Made by a program: the position numbers and the translations under genes
Part shown: positions 10,201-17,856 of the stretch, piece after piece
Layout: each line of letters begins with the position of its first letter
How positions within the stretch are numbered: the first letter of the stretch is position 1
Assembly: GCA_019873685.1 (NCBI GenBank)
Contig: JAIOAT010000004.1
Span: 62,001-126,000 of the forward strand
DNA: 64,000 nt
Direction of reading: 5' to 3'
Source of the DNA: Chloroflexota bacterium
GTDB taxonomy: Bacteria > Chloroflexota > Anaerolineae > Aggregatilineales > Ch27
The notes under the pieces: generated by a model
The model's input: the letters and a program-made list of their open reading frames with translations, nothing else
Database searches by the model: none
What the model was told of the DNA's origin: nothing

Positions 10201-11218
10201 GACTACCCGCGCAGCCTCGATTGTCTGGGGGCAGGAAGGTTCCGCCGAGGGCCAGCTTAATCACCCCCGTGGTCTGGCAATCGGGGCGGACGGTACGGTT
10301 TATGTCGCCGATAGCCTGAACCACCGCATCCAGGCGTTCGACGCCGACGGTAATTACCTGTTCGGCTGGGGGACGTACGAGGTGGGCGAATATGGCACGG
10401 CAGCAGGCGGCAACTTCAACCAGCCGTGGGGCGTGGCCGTCGGCCCGGATGGCAACGTCTACGTGGCCGACACGTGGAATCATCGCGTGCAGGTCTTCAC
10501 GCCGGATGGGCAGTTCCTGCGGGCGTGGGGGCAACTCGGCCAGCTTGACGCTGCCCGCGACCCGGATGACTTCTGGGGGCCGCGCGCGATCGCCGTTGAC
10601 AAAGAGGGACTGGTCTACGTGGCGGATACGGGCAACAAGCGCATCCGCGTGTACACCGCCGAAGGGCAGTGGCTGCGCGATATCGGCAGCGGCGGCACGG
10701 CTGCCGGGCAGCTTAACGAGCCGGTCGGCCTGGCCATTCATCCCGATGGGCGCATCTTCATCGCCGATACTTGGAACCGGCGCATTCAGGTCTTCAACAC
10801 CATGGGCCAGTATCTGACCAGCTGGGTGATTCCGGCCTGGTATGGCGATCAGGGCAACCGGCCATACCTGGCGCTGGATGTGCAGCGTGGCCACCTGTAT
10901 GTGACCGACCCGGATGCCGCGCGCCTGATCGTCTACGATTTCAATGGCACGCTGCTGGGGAGCTTCGGTCAGCCGGGTTCCAAGGAAGCGCCGATGAACG
11001 CTGCCCAGATCAATGTGGTAGGTGGCGTCGCTATTGACGCCCAGGGGCGAGTTTTCGTAGCCGACGCCGGGGCCGGGCGCATCCTGCGCTTCCCGCCCTG
11101 GGACGAGATCGCCGTCGCGCCGTTGATCCCTCAGGAGGAGGCGCCCGCCGGTGATTCCGGGCAGGAATCCGGGCAGGACGTCCCGGCGCTGGAAGCAACG
11201 CTCACCCCGGCAGGATAG
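7202..11218 (+). CDS. TIGR03663-family membrane protein with thrombospondin-3-like insert and C-terminal NHL propeller
   Basis: A 1338-residue protein. The N-terminal half is polytopic and PMT/GT-C-like, with the TIGR03663 invariants DE (residues 56-57) and HGP (80-82) plus the two Arg of YSRYIRED. Between membrane helices at about 261-300 is an Asp-rich insert (DLDADG, then DDNGDG, with two Cys) that resembles thrombospondin type-3 calcium-binding repeats. A charged loop lies at about 570-630. Residues about 1010-1320 form six NHL repeats (YVADSLNHRIQ, YVADTWNHRVQ, YVADTGNKRIR, FIADTWNRRIQ and two weaker ones), predicting a six-blade external propeller. The GAGG immediately before ATG 7202 is very close, so TTG 7211 could be the start. 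It is the last gene of the cluster, followed by a terminator. Function is unknown; transfer of a lipid-linked sugar is the best guess. Confidence 0.88.
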   Translation: MAPLENVPADRNTHTLDRVLKYAYVVNWEVIAYVVLFVLAVATRFINLGARVMSHDESLHTKFSWDLYRNGYFQHTPLMHGPLLFHMTAFFYLLFGDNDFTARIYAAVVGVAVVMMPVLFRRWLGRVGALLTSLLFLISPLLMYYSRYIREDMPAILYTLIMVYATFQYLDGPEETRGKPRWLILLAAAMILTLASKEVAFIYIAIFGSFLTLYWVVSLAQQYLKQARNGRTLFGLIATGMIIGVIAALAMIALVSIIPPGDLDADGVANASDNCANVANPLQLDDNGDGVGNDCQFNPGPVLAARLAAWTLLIFGGLGVALIGTAQWVMRRNSHPFPWREVVLIMLIAVVACGFFLAVEEATRKEPVTATPLDPNAQESAATGNINLAPIVLAWVIGVVVVALSVAGRRFGFWEEMRRFPVFDVLIIMGTLILPWLTAFVIYLTGAHPTDYSPQGIVRAALALVPFAAVAVAVGLAWNWRVWLAATGVFMAIFVFFFTTMFTNGQGLASGMVGSLGYWLEQQGVRRGNQPQYYYTLLMIPFYEFLPLIGAVAAGLLGLTEWWRFRHARMIEQSAATDDLEQALMAAAEEAAARDGLLEGAGQGLPAVSQENPGIAVVAGKRDTQAAAAVPADQIPALERLTTVPFLAFTGYWAVFNIYAYTLSGEKMPWLTTHLTVPLAMLAGWFGGRVIARVSGESFRALGWRLLLLIPLLTVALARVFGAFLFGRYPFQGVSKLELDRTLSWLAAVLVAAGAAYVIARIWRRIGWGQVWRLSVLAGGILLAVLTARSAFMASFINYDLAIEYLVYAHSGPAHTTIFNTLKEISQRVTGSMDLRVAYDYKMSWPGSWYFREFPNAVYFDRNPSVQVLDEAVAVVIGSESRAQVEPLLGDRYYHQEFVRMWWPMQDYFNLTAARIDNVFDFNPANSNAALLRRGLWDIWWNRDYTTYGQATGGNFSLGQWPVSDRMHFYVRKDVAAQIWDLGVGAEVVSEFDTSLADLWTTRAASIVWGQEGSAEGQLNHPRGLAIGADGTVYVADSLNHRIQAFDADGNYLFGWGTYEVGEYGTAAGGNFNQPWGVAVGPDGNVYVADTWNHRVQVFTPDGQFLRAWGQLGQLDAARDPDDFWGPRAIAVDKEGLVYVADTGNKRIRVYTAEGQWLRDIGSGGTAAGQLNEPVGLAIHPDGRIFIADTWNRRIQVFNTMGQYLTSWVIPAWYGDQGNRPYLALDVQRGHLYVTDPDAARLIVYDFNGTLLGSFGQPGSKEAPMNAAQINVVGGVAIDAQGRVFVADAGAGRILRFPPWDEIAVAPLIPQEEAPAGDSGQESGQDVPALEATLTPAG

Positions 11219-11258
11219 AGCCGTCCGGCAGGCCGGGGTTCCGATAGTGGTAGTTCCT

Positions 11259-11287
11259 AAGGCCCGGTGTCCTGCCGGGCCTTCTTG
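11259..11287 (+). terminator. Hairpin terminator after the TIGR03663 gene
   Basis: Perfect 9-bp inverted repeat AAGGCCCGG (11259-11267) and CCGGGCCTT (11275-11283) with a 7-base loop, 40 bp after the stop codon. The following bases are CTTG, so the T-tract is weak. Confidence 0.6.
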
Positions 11288-11380
11288 CCGAAAATGCCCG
11301 TAAAGTGGGGCTGTTCACAGCGCGATAGTGTGCGATGATGGAAGTGGCATCATGGAGGGTGTACCGTAAGGGGGCAGGGT

Positions 11381-12055
11381 ATGACACCGGCGGTTTTCAG
11401 GCCATCATCCCGGCTGCAAACTAAGCTTTTCGTCCTCACGACTCTGGCGGGTATTCTGGGTGTGATCGGGCTGGCGCTGTTTGTGTGGCTGGTTGCCAGG
11501 GACGAGGGCGCGCCCGACCCGGCAGGACTGGCGTTGGTGGTTGCAGTTCTGGTGAATGCTGCGTGGGTGATTCCTGTGAGCGTGCTGATCCCGCCGTACT
11601 GCCGCAGCCTGGTCTATGAGGTGCGGGAAGACGAGGCGATTGTGCGTGTAGGCGTGATCAGCCGTTCGGTGAAGCATGTGCCATACCGGGCGGTGACCAA
11701 TCTTGAGGTCATCCGTGGGCCTTTTGACCGGCTGTTTGGGCTGGGCACGCTGAAGGTGCAGACAGCCGGGATGAGCAGCCAGCGGGGCGCCGAGGAAAGC
11801 CTGATCGGGCTGCCCAATGTGGACGAGGTCTATGACCGCGTGGCGGGGGCGCTACACCGCTTCCGTGGCGGCATGGGGCCGGATCAGGCCAGCACGGAAC
11901 CAGCTGCTGCGCCGCCGCCTGTGGCCTCCGCCAGCGCGATCCCACCGCTGCTGACGCCGCAGGATATCCGGGTGACGATCGACAACCGGGAAGTGCTGGC
12001 GGTCGTCGAGGAGATTCTCAAGGAAGTGCGGATCATCCGCCACAATGTGCAGTAG
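11381..12055 (+). CDS. Bacterial PH-domain (YdbS/DUF304-like) membrane protein
   Basis: This is a 224-residue protein with two hydrophobic segments near residues 15-38 and 46-70, followed by a bacterial PH-like (bPH2) domain at about 75-160. That domain includes the run RSVKHVPYRAVTNLEV and then GTLKVQTAG, typical of the YdbS/YdbT family. The C-terminal 60 residues are Pro/Ala-rich and then helical. Such proteins are membrane-anchored and poorly characterised. An AAGGGGG box 7-8 bases before ATG supports the start. It stands alone between a terminator upstream and a convergent radical SAM gene whose stop codon lies 7 bp away. No function can be assigned. Confidence 0.8.
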   Translation: MTPAVFRPSSRLQTKLFVLTTLAGILGVIGLALFVWLVARDEGAPDPAGLALVVAVLVNAAWVIPVSVLIPPYCRSLVYEVREDEAIVRVGVISRSVKHVPYRAVTNLEVIRGPFDRLFGLGTLKVQTAGMSSQRGAEESLIGLPNVDEVYDRVAGALHRFRGGMGPDQASTEPAAAPPPVASASAIPPLLTPQDIRVTIDNREVLAVVEEILKEVRIIRHNVQ

Positions 12056-12062
12056 ACCCGTC

Positions 12063-13265
12063 CTACAGCGCAAAGCCTTCAACGTAGTAGGGTGCAACGC
12101 GGGTATGGGGGAAGCGCTGGCGCAGGGCGGTCTGCAGGGTTCGTTGCTGCACTGCTTCTTCTTCCGGCGTCAGCGGGCGAATGCCAGCCTGTTCGGCCAG
12201 AGTCGGGTATTCAGTGCCGGGGGCCGGGCGGTAGACTGACAGATAGATGACATCCCGCCCATCCAGCGGCATCTCCCCGATTACGGCCAGTGTCTCCTGT
12301 ACATGCTGAGCGGCAAAGCGATCTCCGCCCAGGCCAACCATGGCGATCACGCCAACAGCCAGACCGGCAGCTTTGAGGTCGCGCACGGCAGCCAGCGCGT
12401 CGGAGGCACGGCCCGGCTTGCGGACAAAGCGCAATAGCTCGTCGGAGCCGGTTTCCAGGCCGATGTAGACTCGCGCCAGGCCGCCTTCCCGCAACGCCGT
12501 CCAGTCCTGGACGGTCTTGCGCTGGGCATCGAAAGCGCTGATGAAGGAGAAGACGGGAAGCGGCGGTTGGCCGGGTTGTCCGAATACCTCCTGCACAATT
12601 GCCATCAGAGTCAGCAGGCGCGGCTGTGGAACGGTCAGTGCGTTGGCGTCAGCCAGGAAGACGCCCCGCCGCAGGCTCAGCCCGGCCCCGAAGAAGTCAC
12701 GCACCGCCCGGCAGTGGGCGCGGAACTCGTCAGCGCCCCGGACACGGAAAGCCCGGTCGCGGTATAGCCCGCAGAACGTGCAGCGATTCCACGAACAGCC
12801 AATGGTCGCCTGTACCACCAGCGCCAGATACTGATCCGGCGGCAGGATGCTGACGGGCAGGAACAGGCGGCGGTAGGCCTCCGCGTCAGCTTCAAGGGCT
12901 TCCGGCGGCATGGCTAGCACGGTGTCCAGTGCGTCGGCCAACCGGGTCTGATCGGCGGGAGGAAGCGTCGATTCCGGTAGGATTGTGCGTAAATCGCGCA
13001 GGTTGGCAAACAGCCGACCCAGAAGGACATCCCGTTCATCGGGCGATAGCTCAAGGCGGCGAACCGCGCCCTCTTTGTTGCGGATGAGAAAGCGATGATC
13101 AAGTGTGCGCTGGATGCTGCGCCCGTCCATAAACAGGCTGAGCAGCCGCCCGGCGCGGTCAAAGCTGTAGCTCTCGGCGTAGCGGGGCGAGATCACGATG
13201 ACCTGCGGTTGCAGGTTGGCGGTGACGCGCTCACCGCTGTGAGGATGGGTGAACGTGATTGGCAT
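12063..13265 (-). CDS. Radical SAM enzyme of unknown substrate
   Basis: This is a 400-residue protein. The radical SAM cluster motif is GCSWNRCTFC, with cysteines at about 157, 162 and 165 (C-x4-C-x2-C spacing, seen in the GCSxNxCTFC subgroup of radical SAM proteins). A B12-binding domain is not evident. The core barrel follows to about residue 360 (IGLETGSDELLRFVRKPG, then VGLGGDRF). The frame extends 32 codons further upstream, but that stretch is low-complexity. ATG 13265 begins the recognisable N-terminus MPITFTHPHSGE and lies 6 bases after a CATAAT box, suggesting a leaderless message. The gene is divergent from the ProRS-like gene and convergent with the PH-domain gene. Substrate unknown. 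Confidence 0.85.
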   Translation of the reverse strand: MPITFTHPHSGERVTANLQPQVIVISPRYAESYSFDRAGRLLSLFMDGRSIQRTLDHRFLIRNKEGAVRRLELSPDERDVLLGRLFANLRDLRTILPESTLPPADQTRLADALDTVLAMPPEALEADAEAYRRLFLPVSILPPDQYLALVVQATIGCSWNRCTFCGLYRDRAFRVRGADEFRAHCRAVRDFFGAGLSLRRGVFLADANALTVPQPRLLTLMAIVQEVFGQPGQPPLPVFSFISAFDAQRKTVQDWTALREGGLARVYIGLETGSDELLRFVRKPGRASDALAAVRDLKAAGLAVGVIAMVGLGGDRFAAQHVQETLAVIGEMPLDGRDVIYLSVYRPAPGTEYPTLAEQAGIRPLTPEEEAVQQRTLQTALRQRFPHTRVAPYYVEGFAL

Positions 13266-13271
13266 GGCCTG

Positions 13272-13301
13272 ATTATGCCGCAGGCGGGGAGGCTTTGCCC
13301 A
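13272..13301 (-). promoter_or_regulatory. Putative promoter of the radical SAM gene (leaderless)
   Basis: On the minus strand a CATAAT -10 box occupies 13277-13272 and ends 6 bases before the ATG at 13265. A weak -35 (TGGGCA) lies 18 bases further upstream. The predicted start point falls on or next to the A of the ATG, and no ribosome-binding site is present. Confidence 0.4.
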
Positions 13302-13362
13302 TTGTTGGGGCTGCGGAATCCTGTTACCATCCCCTTGATGGCTGCTCGGAGAGGGGGGCAAA

Positions 13363-15075
13363 ATGCGCTTTCAGGAACTCTTCGGTCGTACCCTGCGGGA
13401 GGCGCCGGCTGACGCCGAATTGACCAGCCACCGGCTAGCCCTGCGCGCCGGGCTGATCAGGCCGCTGGGAGGTGGCGCTTACGCCTGGCTGCCCCTGGGC
13501 CTGCGGGTCCTGCGCCGGGTAGAGGCGATCGTGCGGGCCGAACTGGCTGGCCTGAACGGGCAGGAGATATTGCTGCCGGGGCTGCTGCCAGCAGAGTTGT
13601 TGCAGGAGAGCGGGCGCTGGCAGCCGGGCCTGAACGAGGCGCTGCTGAAGTGTCAGAACCGCGATGGGCGTCACTATGTGCTGGCGGCGGACTTTCAGGA
13701 GGCGCTGGCCGCTATGGCGGCGCACGAGATCGAGAGCTACCGCGATCTACCCCGGCTGGTCTACCAGATTCGCAGCCAGTATCAGGATGTTGCCCGTTCG
13801 CGTGGCGGGTTGATCGGCCTGCGTGAGTTCACGGTCGCGGAAGCGTACAGCCTGGAGCGGACGCCCGCCGAGCTTGATGCAGCGTACGATGATGTTCTTG
13901 CCGCCTGGCAGCGCGTGTTTGCCCGTGTGGGGCTGCACCCGCTGCTGGTGGAAGCGCCAGGCGGCCACGAATTTGCTGTGTTTCATCCGCAGGGGGAAGA
14001 AGCGGTCGTCCGCTGCGATCGGTGCGGTTATGCGGCGCGGCTGGAGATCGCCCAGGCCCGCCCATCCGCTGGCCCCTCCGGGACGCCTGAGGCGCTGGCG
14101 AAAGTCGCTACACCGGACTGTAAGACGATTGAGGATGTCGCCCGCTACCTGGGCGTGGAGACGCGCCAGACGCTGAAGGCCGTCTTTTTCGTCCGGGACG
14201 AGACTGAGCTGGTGTTTGTGGTGATCCGGGGTGATCTGGAAGTCAGTGAGACCAAGCTGATCCAGGCGCTGGGCGGAGGAACGTTGCGGGCAGCGTCCGA
14301 AGCGGAAATCCGCGCTGTGGGCGCGGAGCCGGGCTATGCCTCGCCGGTCGGGCTGTCTGTGCGGACGGTGGATCAGCCGGGCGGCGGTGTAACCGTGGTG
14401 GCGGATGAATCTGTACGAGCGGGCGTCAACTTTGTGGCCGGGGCCAACGATGCCGGTTTTCACCTGACTGGCGTCAACTACCCGCGGGACTTTGCTGCGA
14501 CAACGCTGGCGGATATCGCTGCTGTGGCGGACGGCGCAACCTGCGGGCGCTGCGGCGCAGGTGCGTTGCACGTTGAACAGGCCATTGTTGTGGGGTATTG
14601 CCGCAGGTCGGGCGGGCGGTTGAGCGAGAGGCTGGGGGCGCAGTTCCTGGATGAAGGGGGAAAGGCGCAGCCAGTGATGATGGGGTGTTATGGTCTGATG
14701 CTGGAGCGGTTGGTCGCGGCCATTATTGAGGCGCATCATGATGCGGCGGGCATTGTCTGGCCGCGCAGTGTAGCGCCTTTCGCCGTGGAGGTGGTCACGC
14801 TGGGCAAGGAGCCGCTTTACCATGAACAGGGGCGGGCGTTGTATGCTGAGTTGAAACGGGCCGGGCTGGAGGTCCTGCTGGATGACCGGGACGAGCGCCC
14901 CGGCGTCAAGTTCGCTGACGCCGATCTGGTTGGCGCTCCGCTGCGGGTGACGGTCAGCCAGCGCGCGCTTGAACGCAACGCTCTGGAGGGGAAATGGCGG
15001 CACAGCGAAGAACGATTTGATATCCCTCTGGCAGGCGCGGCGGCGGCCATTGTGCGCCTGGCCGGGGAGGAGTGA
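13363..15075 (+). CDS. proS: Prolyl-tRNA synthetase homologue with diverged catalytic motifs
   Basis: A 570-residue protein with the full bacterial-type ProRS layout: class II core, editing insertion (INS, about 225-385), core, and anticodon-binding domain (about 460-570, DDRDERPGVKFADADL). The signature residues are changed. The proline-binding PTxEE box reads ADFQE (109-113), the motif-2 FRDE Arg is Gln (YQDV, Q141), RPRxG reads RSRGG, MKDAYSF reads VAEAYSL, and motif 3 GIGxxR reads GLMLER (444-449). The INS domain keeps its conserved Lys context (LKAVFFV) and the GANDAGFH stretch. It may be a second, non-charging ProRS with tRNA-binding or trans-editing activity, or a divergent but active enzyme. 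A GAGAGGGGGG box precedes the ATG. Stated changes come from comparing remembered ProRS consensus motifs. Confidence 0.8.
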   Translation: MRFQELFGRTLREAPADAELTSHRLALRAGLIRPLGGGAYAWLPLGLRVLRRVEAIVRAELAGLNGQEILLPGLLPAELLQESGRWQPGLNEALLKCQNRDGRHYVLAADFQEALAAMAAHEIESYRDLPRLVYQIRSQYQDVARSRGGLIGLREFTVAEAYSLERTPAELDAAYDDVLAAWQRVFARVGLHPLLVEAPGGHEFAVFHPQGEEAVVRCDRCGYAARLEIAQARPSAGPSGTPEALAKVATPDCKTIEDVARYLGVETRQTLKAVFFVRDETELVFVVIRGDLEVSETKLIQALGGGTLRAASEAEIRAVGAEPGYASPVGLSVRTVDQPGGGVTVVADESVRAGVNFVAGANDAGFHLTGVNYPRDFAATTLADIAAVADGATCGRCGAGALHVEQAIVVGYCRRSGGRLSERLGAQFLDEGGKAQPVMMGCYGLMLERLVAAIIEAHHDAAGIVWPRSVAPFAVEVVTLGKEPLYHEQGRALYAELKRAGLEVLLDDRDERPGVKFADADLVGAPLRVTVSQRALERNALEGKWRHSEERFDIPLAGAAAAIVRLAGEE

Positions 15076-15341
15076 GTGGCTATGCGTCTCAAGAACCCCG
15101 GCGTTGTCGCCCAGGATCGGGGCGTTCTGGGGGCAGGGTAAGCATCGCCTGTGCTTCCAATGATTGATGCGGGCCAGCAGCGGCGTCCGGATGGCCGGGG
15201 CGGCATGATTGCCGGTTATCGCGCGCCTGCTTCACCGATGGAATCCTGGCCTCCTGGCCTCTGCCACTGCTCGCTGTCTGCCACGTTTTGCCGTCGGAGT
15301 TACCGTGAGGCATTGTCCGCGAACTCAGCTTTGTTTTGACC
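15076..15341. other. Non-coding stretch upstream of the nusA promoter
   Basis: About 270 bp between the ProRS homologue and the nusA promoter. I see no convincing gene: the short open frames lack conserved sequence and ribosome-binding sites. In particular rimP, the usual neighbour of nusA, is absent. Confidence 0.6.
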
Positions 15342-15371
15342 TTGCCAAGCGCAGGGAGCGCATGGTATACT
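15342..15371 (+). promoter_or_regulatory. Sigma-70-type promoter of the nusA operon
   Basis: TTGCCA (15342-15347), 18-base spacer, TATACT (15366-15371). The predicted start is near 15378, about 127 bases before the nusA ATG. Confidence 0.75.
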
Positions 15372-15392
15372 ATTGGCAGTAGATCCTCTTTG

Positions 15393-15419
15393 CAAAAAGT
15401 GGGAAGCCCCCACTTTTTG
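15393..15419 (+). promoter_or_regulatory. 5' leader hairpin of the nusA operon (attenuator or RNA-stabilising)
   Basis: Perfect 11-bp inverted repeat CAAAAAGTGGG (15393-15403) and CCCACTTTTTG (15409-15419) with a 5-base loop, starting about 15 bases into the predicted transcript. The 3' arm contains five T. It looks like an intrinsic terminator placed at the very start of the message, so attenuation or 5'-end stabilisation is likely. From memory, similar hairpins precede rimP-nusA operons in other phyla. Confidence 0.65.
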
Positions 15420-15504
15420 TGTTATATGCGGTTACAGATCACGACCGTCTAACCAGTAGAGCGCTTGGCCTCCCCATGCGGGGCAAGCCGGAGTAGAGAG
15501 CAGG

Positions 15505-17490
15505 ATGAAAAACGAGTTTGTCCTGGCAATTAACGAAATCGTTGATGAGCGGGCACTGCCGCGCGAGACCATCCTGGAAGCGCTGCGTTCCGCCCTGGTC
15601 ACGGCATACCGGAAGGATGTCAGTGTAGGTGGCCAGAATGTGGACGCCGAGATTGACATGACGAACGGCAGGGTCGTCATCCTGGTGGAAAAAGAGGTGG
15701 TGCAGTCAGTACAGGATCCGCGCACTGAGATCACCCTGGAAGCGGCCAGAGAGATCAACCCCAACGTCGCTATTGGGGATACGATCATGGTGCCGTTCGA
15801 GGATACTACCCGCAAGTTTGGCCGTATCGCTGCGCAGACCGCCAAACAGATCATCCTGCAGAAGATCCGCGAAGCGGAACGCAAGACGCTCTATGAGGAA
15901 TACATCGAACGGCAGGGCGATCTGATCTCCGGTACAGTGCAGAGCGTGACGCCGCAGGGCCTGACGGTCAGCCTGGGGCGTGCTGAGGCGCTGCTGCCAC
16001 GCGCGCACATGATCCCCAAAGAGACTTACAAGCCTCATGACAAGGTGCGTGCCATCCTGCTGGAGGTCAAGCCGGGTAATCGCGGGCCGCAGATCATCCT
16101 CAGCCGCAGTCATCGCAACATGTTGCGCCGCCTGCTGGAGTACGAAGTGCCGGAAATCTTCAACGGCCAGGTGGAGATCAAGAACATCGCCCGTGAGGCC
16201 GGGTATCGCTCCAAAGTGGCTGTTGCAGCGCTGCAGGAAGGTGTTGACCCGGTAGGCGCTTGCGTGGGCATGCGTGGCATCCGCATTCAGAACATCGTGC
16301 GGGAGCTGAGCGAAGAGAAGATCGACGTGATCGAATGGAGTCCCGATCCGGCGACGTTCATCACCAAGGCGCTCAGCCCGGCGCGGGTAGCGGGCGTCTT
16401 CCTGGATGAGTATGCGGATAGCGGCAGCCGCGGCGGGATGGGTACGGCTACGGTGATTGTGCCGGATGATCAGCTCTCGCTGGCAATCGGGCGCGAAGGC
16501 CAGAACGCTCGCCTGGCCGCCAAGCTGACCGGGTGGCGCATTGACATCAAGAGCGTGACCGAGTCCGTGACTTCGGCGCTCCAGAATACGGAGTCGCCAG
16601 CGCTGGCGGCGTTCAACCGCGAGCATGCCGATCTGCTGGCCGAAGTGCGGCGGATCATGGAGAAGCGGGAGGCTAACCGGCCGGTGATGCCGGAGGAATT
16701 CCAGACTCTGGCCCAGTATGCTCGCCAGGTTGAAGGTGTGCTGCTCAGCGAACGCCGGGCGGTGAACAAGCGCCATCAGGAGCACCTGCAGGCCGTGCGG
16801 GCTACGCTGCCGGAGGGCGCGTTCAACGTGCCGGTTACAGACCTGGATATTCCGGCCCCGCTGGTGCGGGCGCTGGCAACGCGGTTTGAGACGGCTGGCG
16901 AGGTGATGCTGTACCTGATCGTCGACGAGGATCGCGTTCGTAAGGCGCTGAAGCGTGCTCAGGAAGACGATGACGATGCGCTGGCAGTGGTCAAGCGCGC
17001 GCTGGACCGGCTGGTGATCCCTGAGCCGGTTGCTGAGCCTGAGGCGACCGCTGAAGTTGAGGAGGTTGTGACGGAGGCGGAGGCTGCCCCGGTTGAGCCA
17101 GCGGTAGAAGTCGAGGCTGCAGCTGAGCCAGTGATGGCTGAGGCCGCAGAAGAAGAGGAAGTATTGCCGGCTATCCTGGAGCCGGAGCTGGAAGAAGAGG
17201 CTCCGGTGGAGGCGCGCCCGGCAGTAGCGCCGAAGCCTGTGATCGATCTGGAGCCGGAGTTCGAGCCGGCTGCTCCGTACGTGCCGCGGCGGCCTGTCTT
17301 TGAGCCGGATGTCATGGACGATGAGGAGTTGCTGCGTCTTCGGTCGACCGGTAAGAAGGGTAAGAAGGGCAAGGGCGCCAAACGCGAGCTGATCTTCGAC
17401 GAAGAAACCGGCAAGATGGTGGCGCGGCGCAAGCGCAAGGGCAGCCGCCGGCGCTCGTCCTTCTTCGATGATTTTGAGGACGAAATCTAG
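15505..17490 (+). CDS. nusA: Transcription termination/antitermination protein NusA with long charged tail
   Basis: This is a 661-residue protein. The order is a NusA N-terminal domain (1-125), an S1 domain (about 130-200, GDLISGTVQSVTPQGL), and KH1/KH2 domains (about 200-350, including VGACVGMRGIRIQNI and LAIGREGQNARLAAKLTG). A helical region follows to about 500. Residues about 506-661 are an unusual tail: first Glu/Pro/Ala/Val-rich and very acidic, then Lys/Arg-rich (TGKKGKKGKG, RRKRKGSRRR), ending acidic. Typical NusA is about 350-500 residues. NusA binds RNA polymerase and nascent RNA to modulate pausing and termination. It is the first gene of the operon, followed by rnpM and infB; rimP is missing. 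An AGAGCAGG ribosome-binding region precedes the ATG. Confidence 0.97.
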   Translation: MKNEFVLAINEIVDERALPRETILEALRSALVTAYRKDVSVGGQNVDAEIDMTNGRVVILVEKEVVQSVQDPRTEITLEAAREINPNVAIGDTIMVPFEDTTRKFGRIAAQTAKQIILQKIREAERKTLYEEYIERQGDLISGTVQSVTPQGLTVSLGRAEALLPRAHMIPKETYKPHDKVRAILLEVKPGNRGPQIILSRSHRNMLRRLLEYEVPEIFNGQVEIKNIAREAGYRSKVAVAALQEGVDPVGACVGMRGIRIQNIVRELSEEKIDVIEWSPDPATFITKALSPARVAGVFLDEYADSGSRGGMGTATVIVPDDQLSLAIGREGQNARLAAKLTGWRIDIKSVTESVTSALQNTESPALAAFNREHADLLAEVRRIMEKREANRPVMPEEFQTLAQYARQVEGVLLSERRAVNKRHQEHLQAVRATLPEGAFNVPVTDLDIPAPLVRALATRFETAGEVMLYLIVDEDRVRKALKRAQEDDDDALAVVKRALDRLVIPEPVAEPEATAEVEEVVTEAEAAPVEPAVEVEAAAEPVMAEAAEEEEVLPAILEPELEEEAPVEARPAVAPKPVIDLEPEFEPAAPYVPRRPVFEPDVMDDEELLRLRSTGKKGKKGKGAKRELIFDEETGKMVARRKRKGSRRRSSFFDDFEDEI

Positions 17491-17505
17491 CAGCGGGGTA
17501 TCATC

Positions 17506-17829
17506 ATGGCGCGGCAGGAGCCAAACCGTAAGCAGCGGGGGCCTGGCCGCCCCCGCCACATTCCCCAGCGCACCTGTGTGGTGTGCCGGCGTACGCTGGA
17601 TAAACGCGCTCTGGTACGGATTGTCCGCACGCCCGAGGATGGGGTGATCGTGGACCCGACGGGCAAGCGGGCCGGACGGGGGGCTTACCTGTGCCATGAG
17701 GATCAGTGCTGGGAACAGGCATTCAAGACGCATGTGCTGGATCGCGCCCTGCGTGCCGAATTGACAGACGCTGATCGGGCGCGGTTGCGTGAACAGCGCC
17801 CGCGCCCGGTCGACAGCGCAAACACATGA
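17506..17829 (+). CDS. rnpM: YlxR/RnpM RNA-binding protein (DUF448)
   Basis: This is a 107-residue protein with the DUF448 core RTCVVCRRTLDKRALVRIVR at residues 22-41, then GKRAGRGAYLC. This is the classic small basic protein encoded between nusA and infB. In Bacillus subtilis the YlxR homologue modulates RNase P (RnpM), and whether that applies here is inference. Both Cys of CVVC and the later Cys of YLC are present. It begins 15 bp after the nusA stop. The first 20 residues are a basic disordered extension. Confidence 0.92.
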   Translation: MARQEPNRKQRGPGRPRHIPQRTCVVCRRTLDKRALVRIVRTPEDGVIVDPTGKRAGRGAYLCHEDQCWEQAFKTHVLDRALRAELTDADRARLREQRPRPVDSANT

Positions 17830-17856
17830 ATCCTGGGAATGGATGTTGGCGTGTCT

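Noticed and set aside
15151-15339. Small open frame upstream of nusA (62 codons)
   Set aside because: No ribosome-binding site, no recognisable sequence, and it ends before the nusA promoter. It is not rimP.
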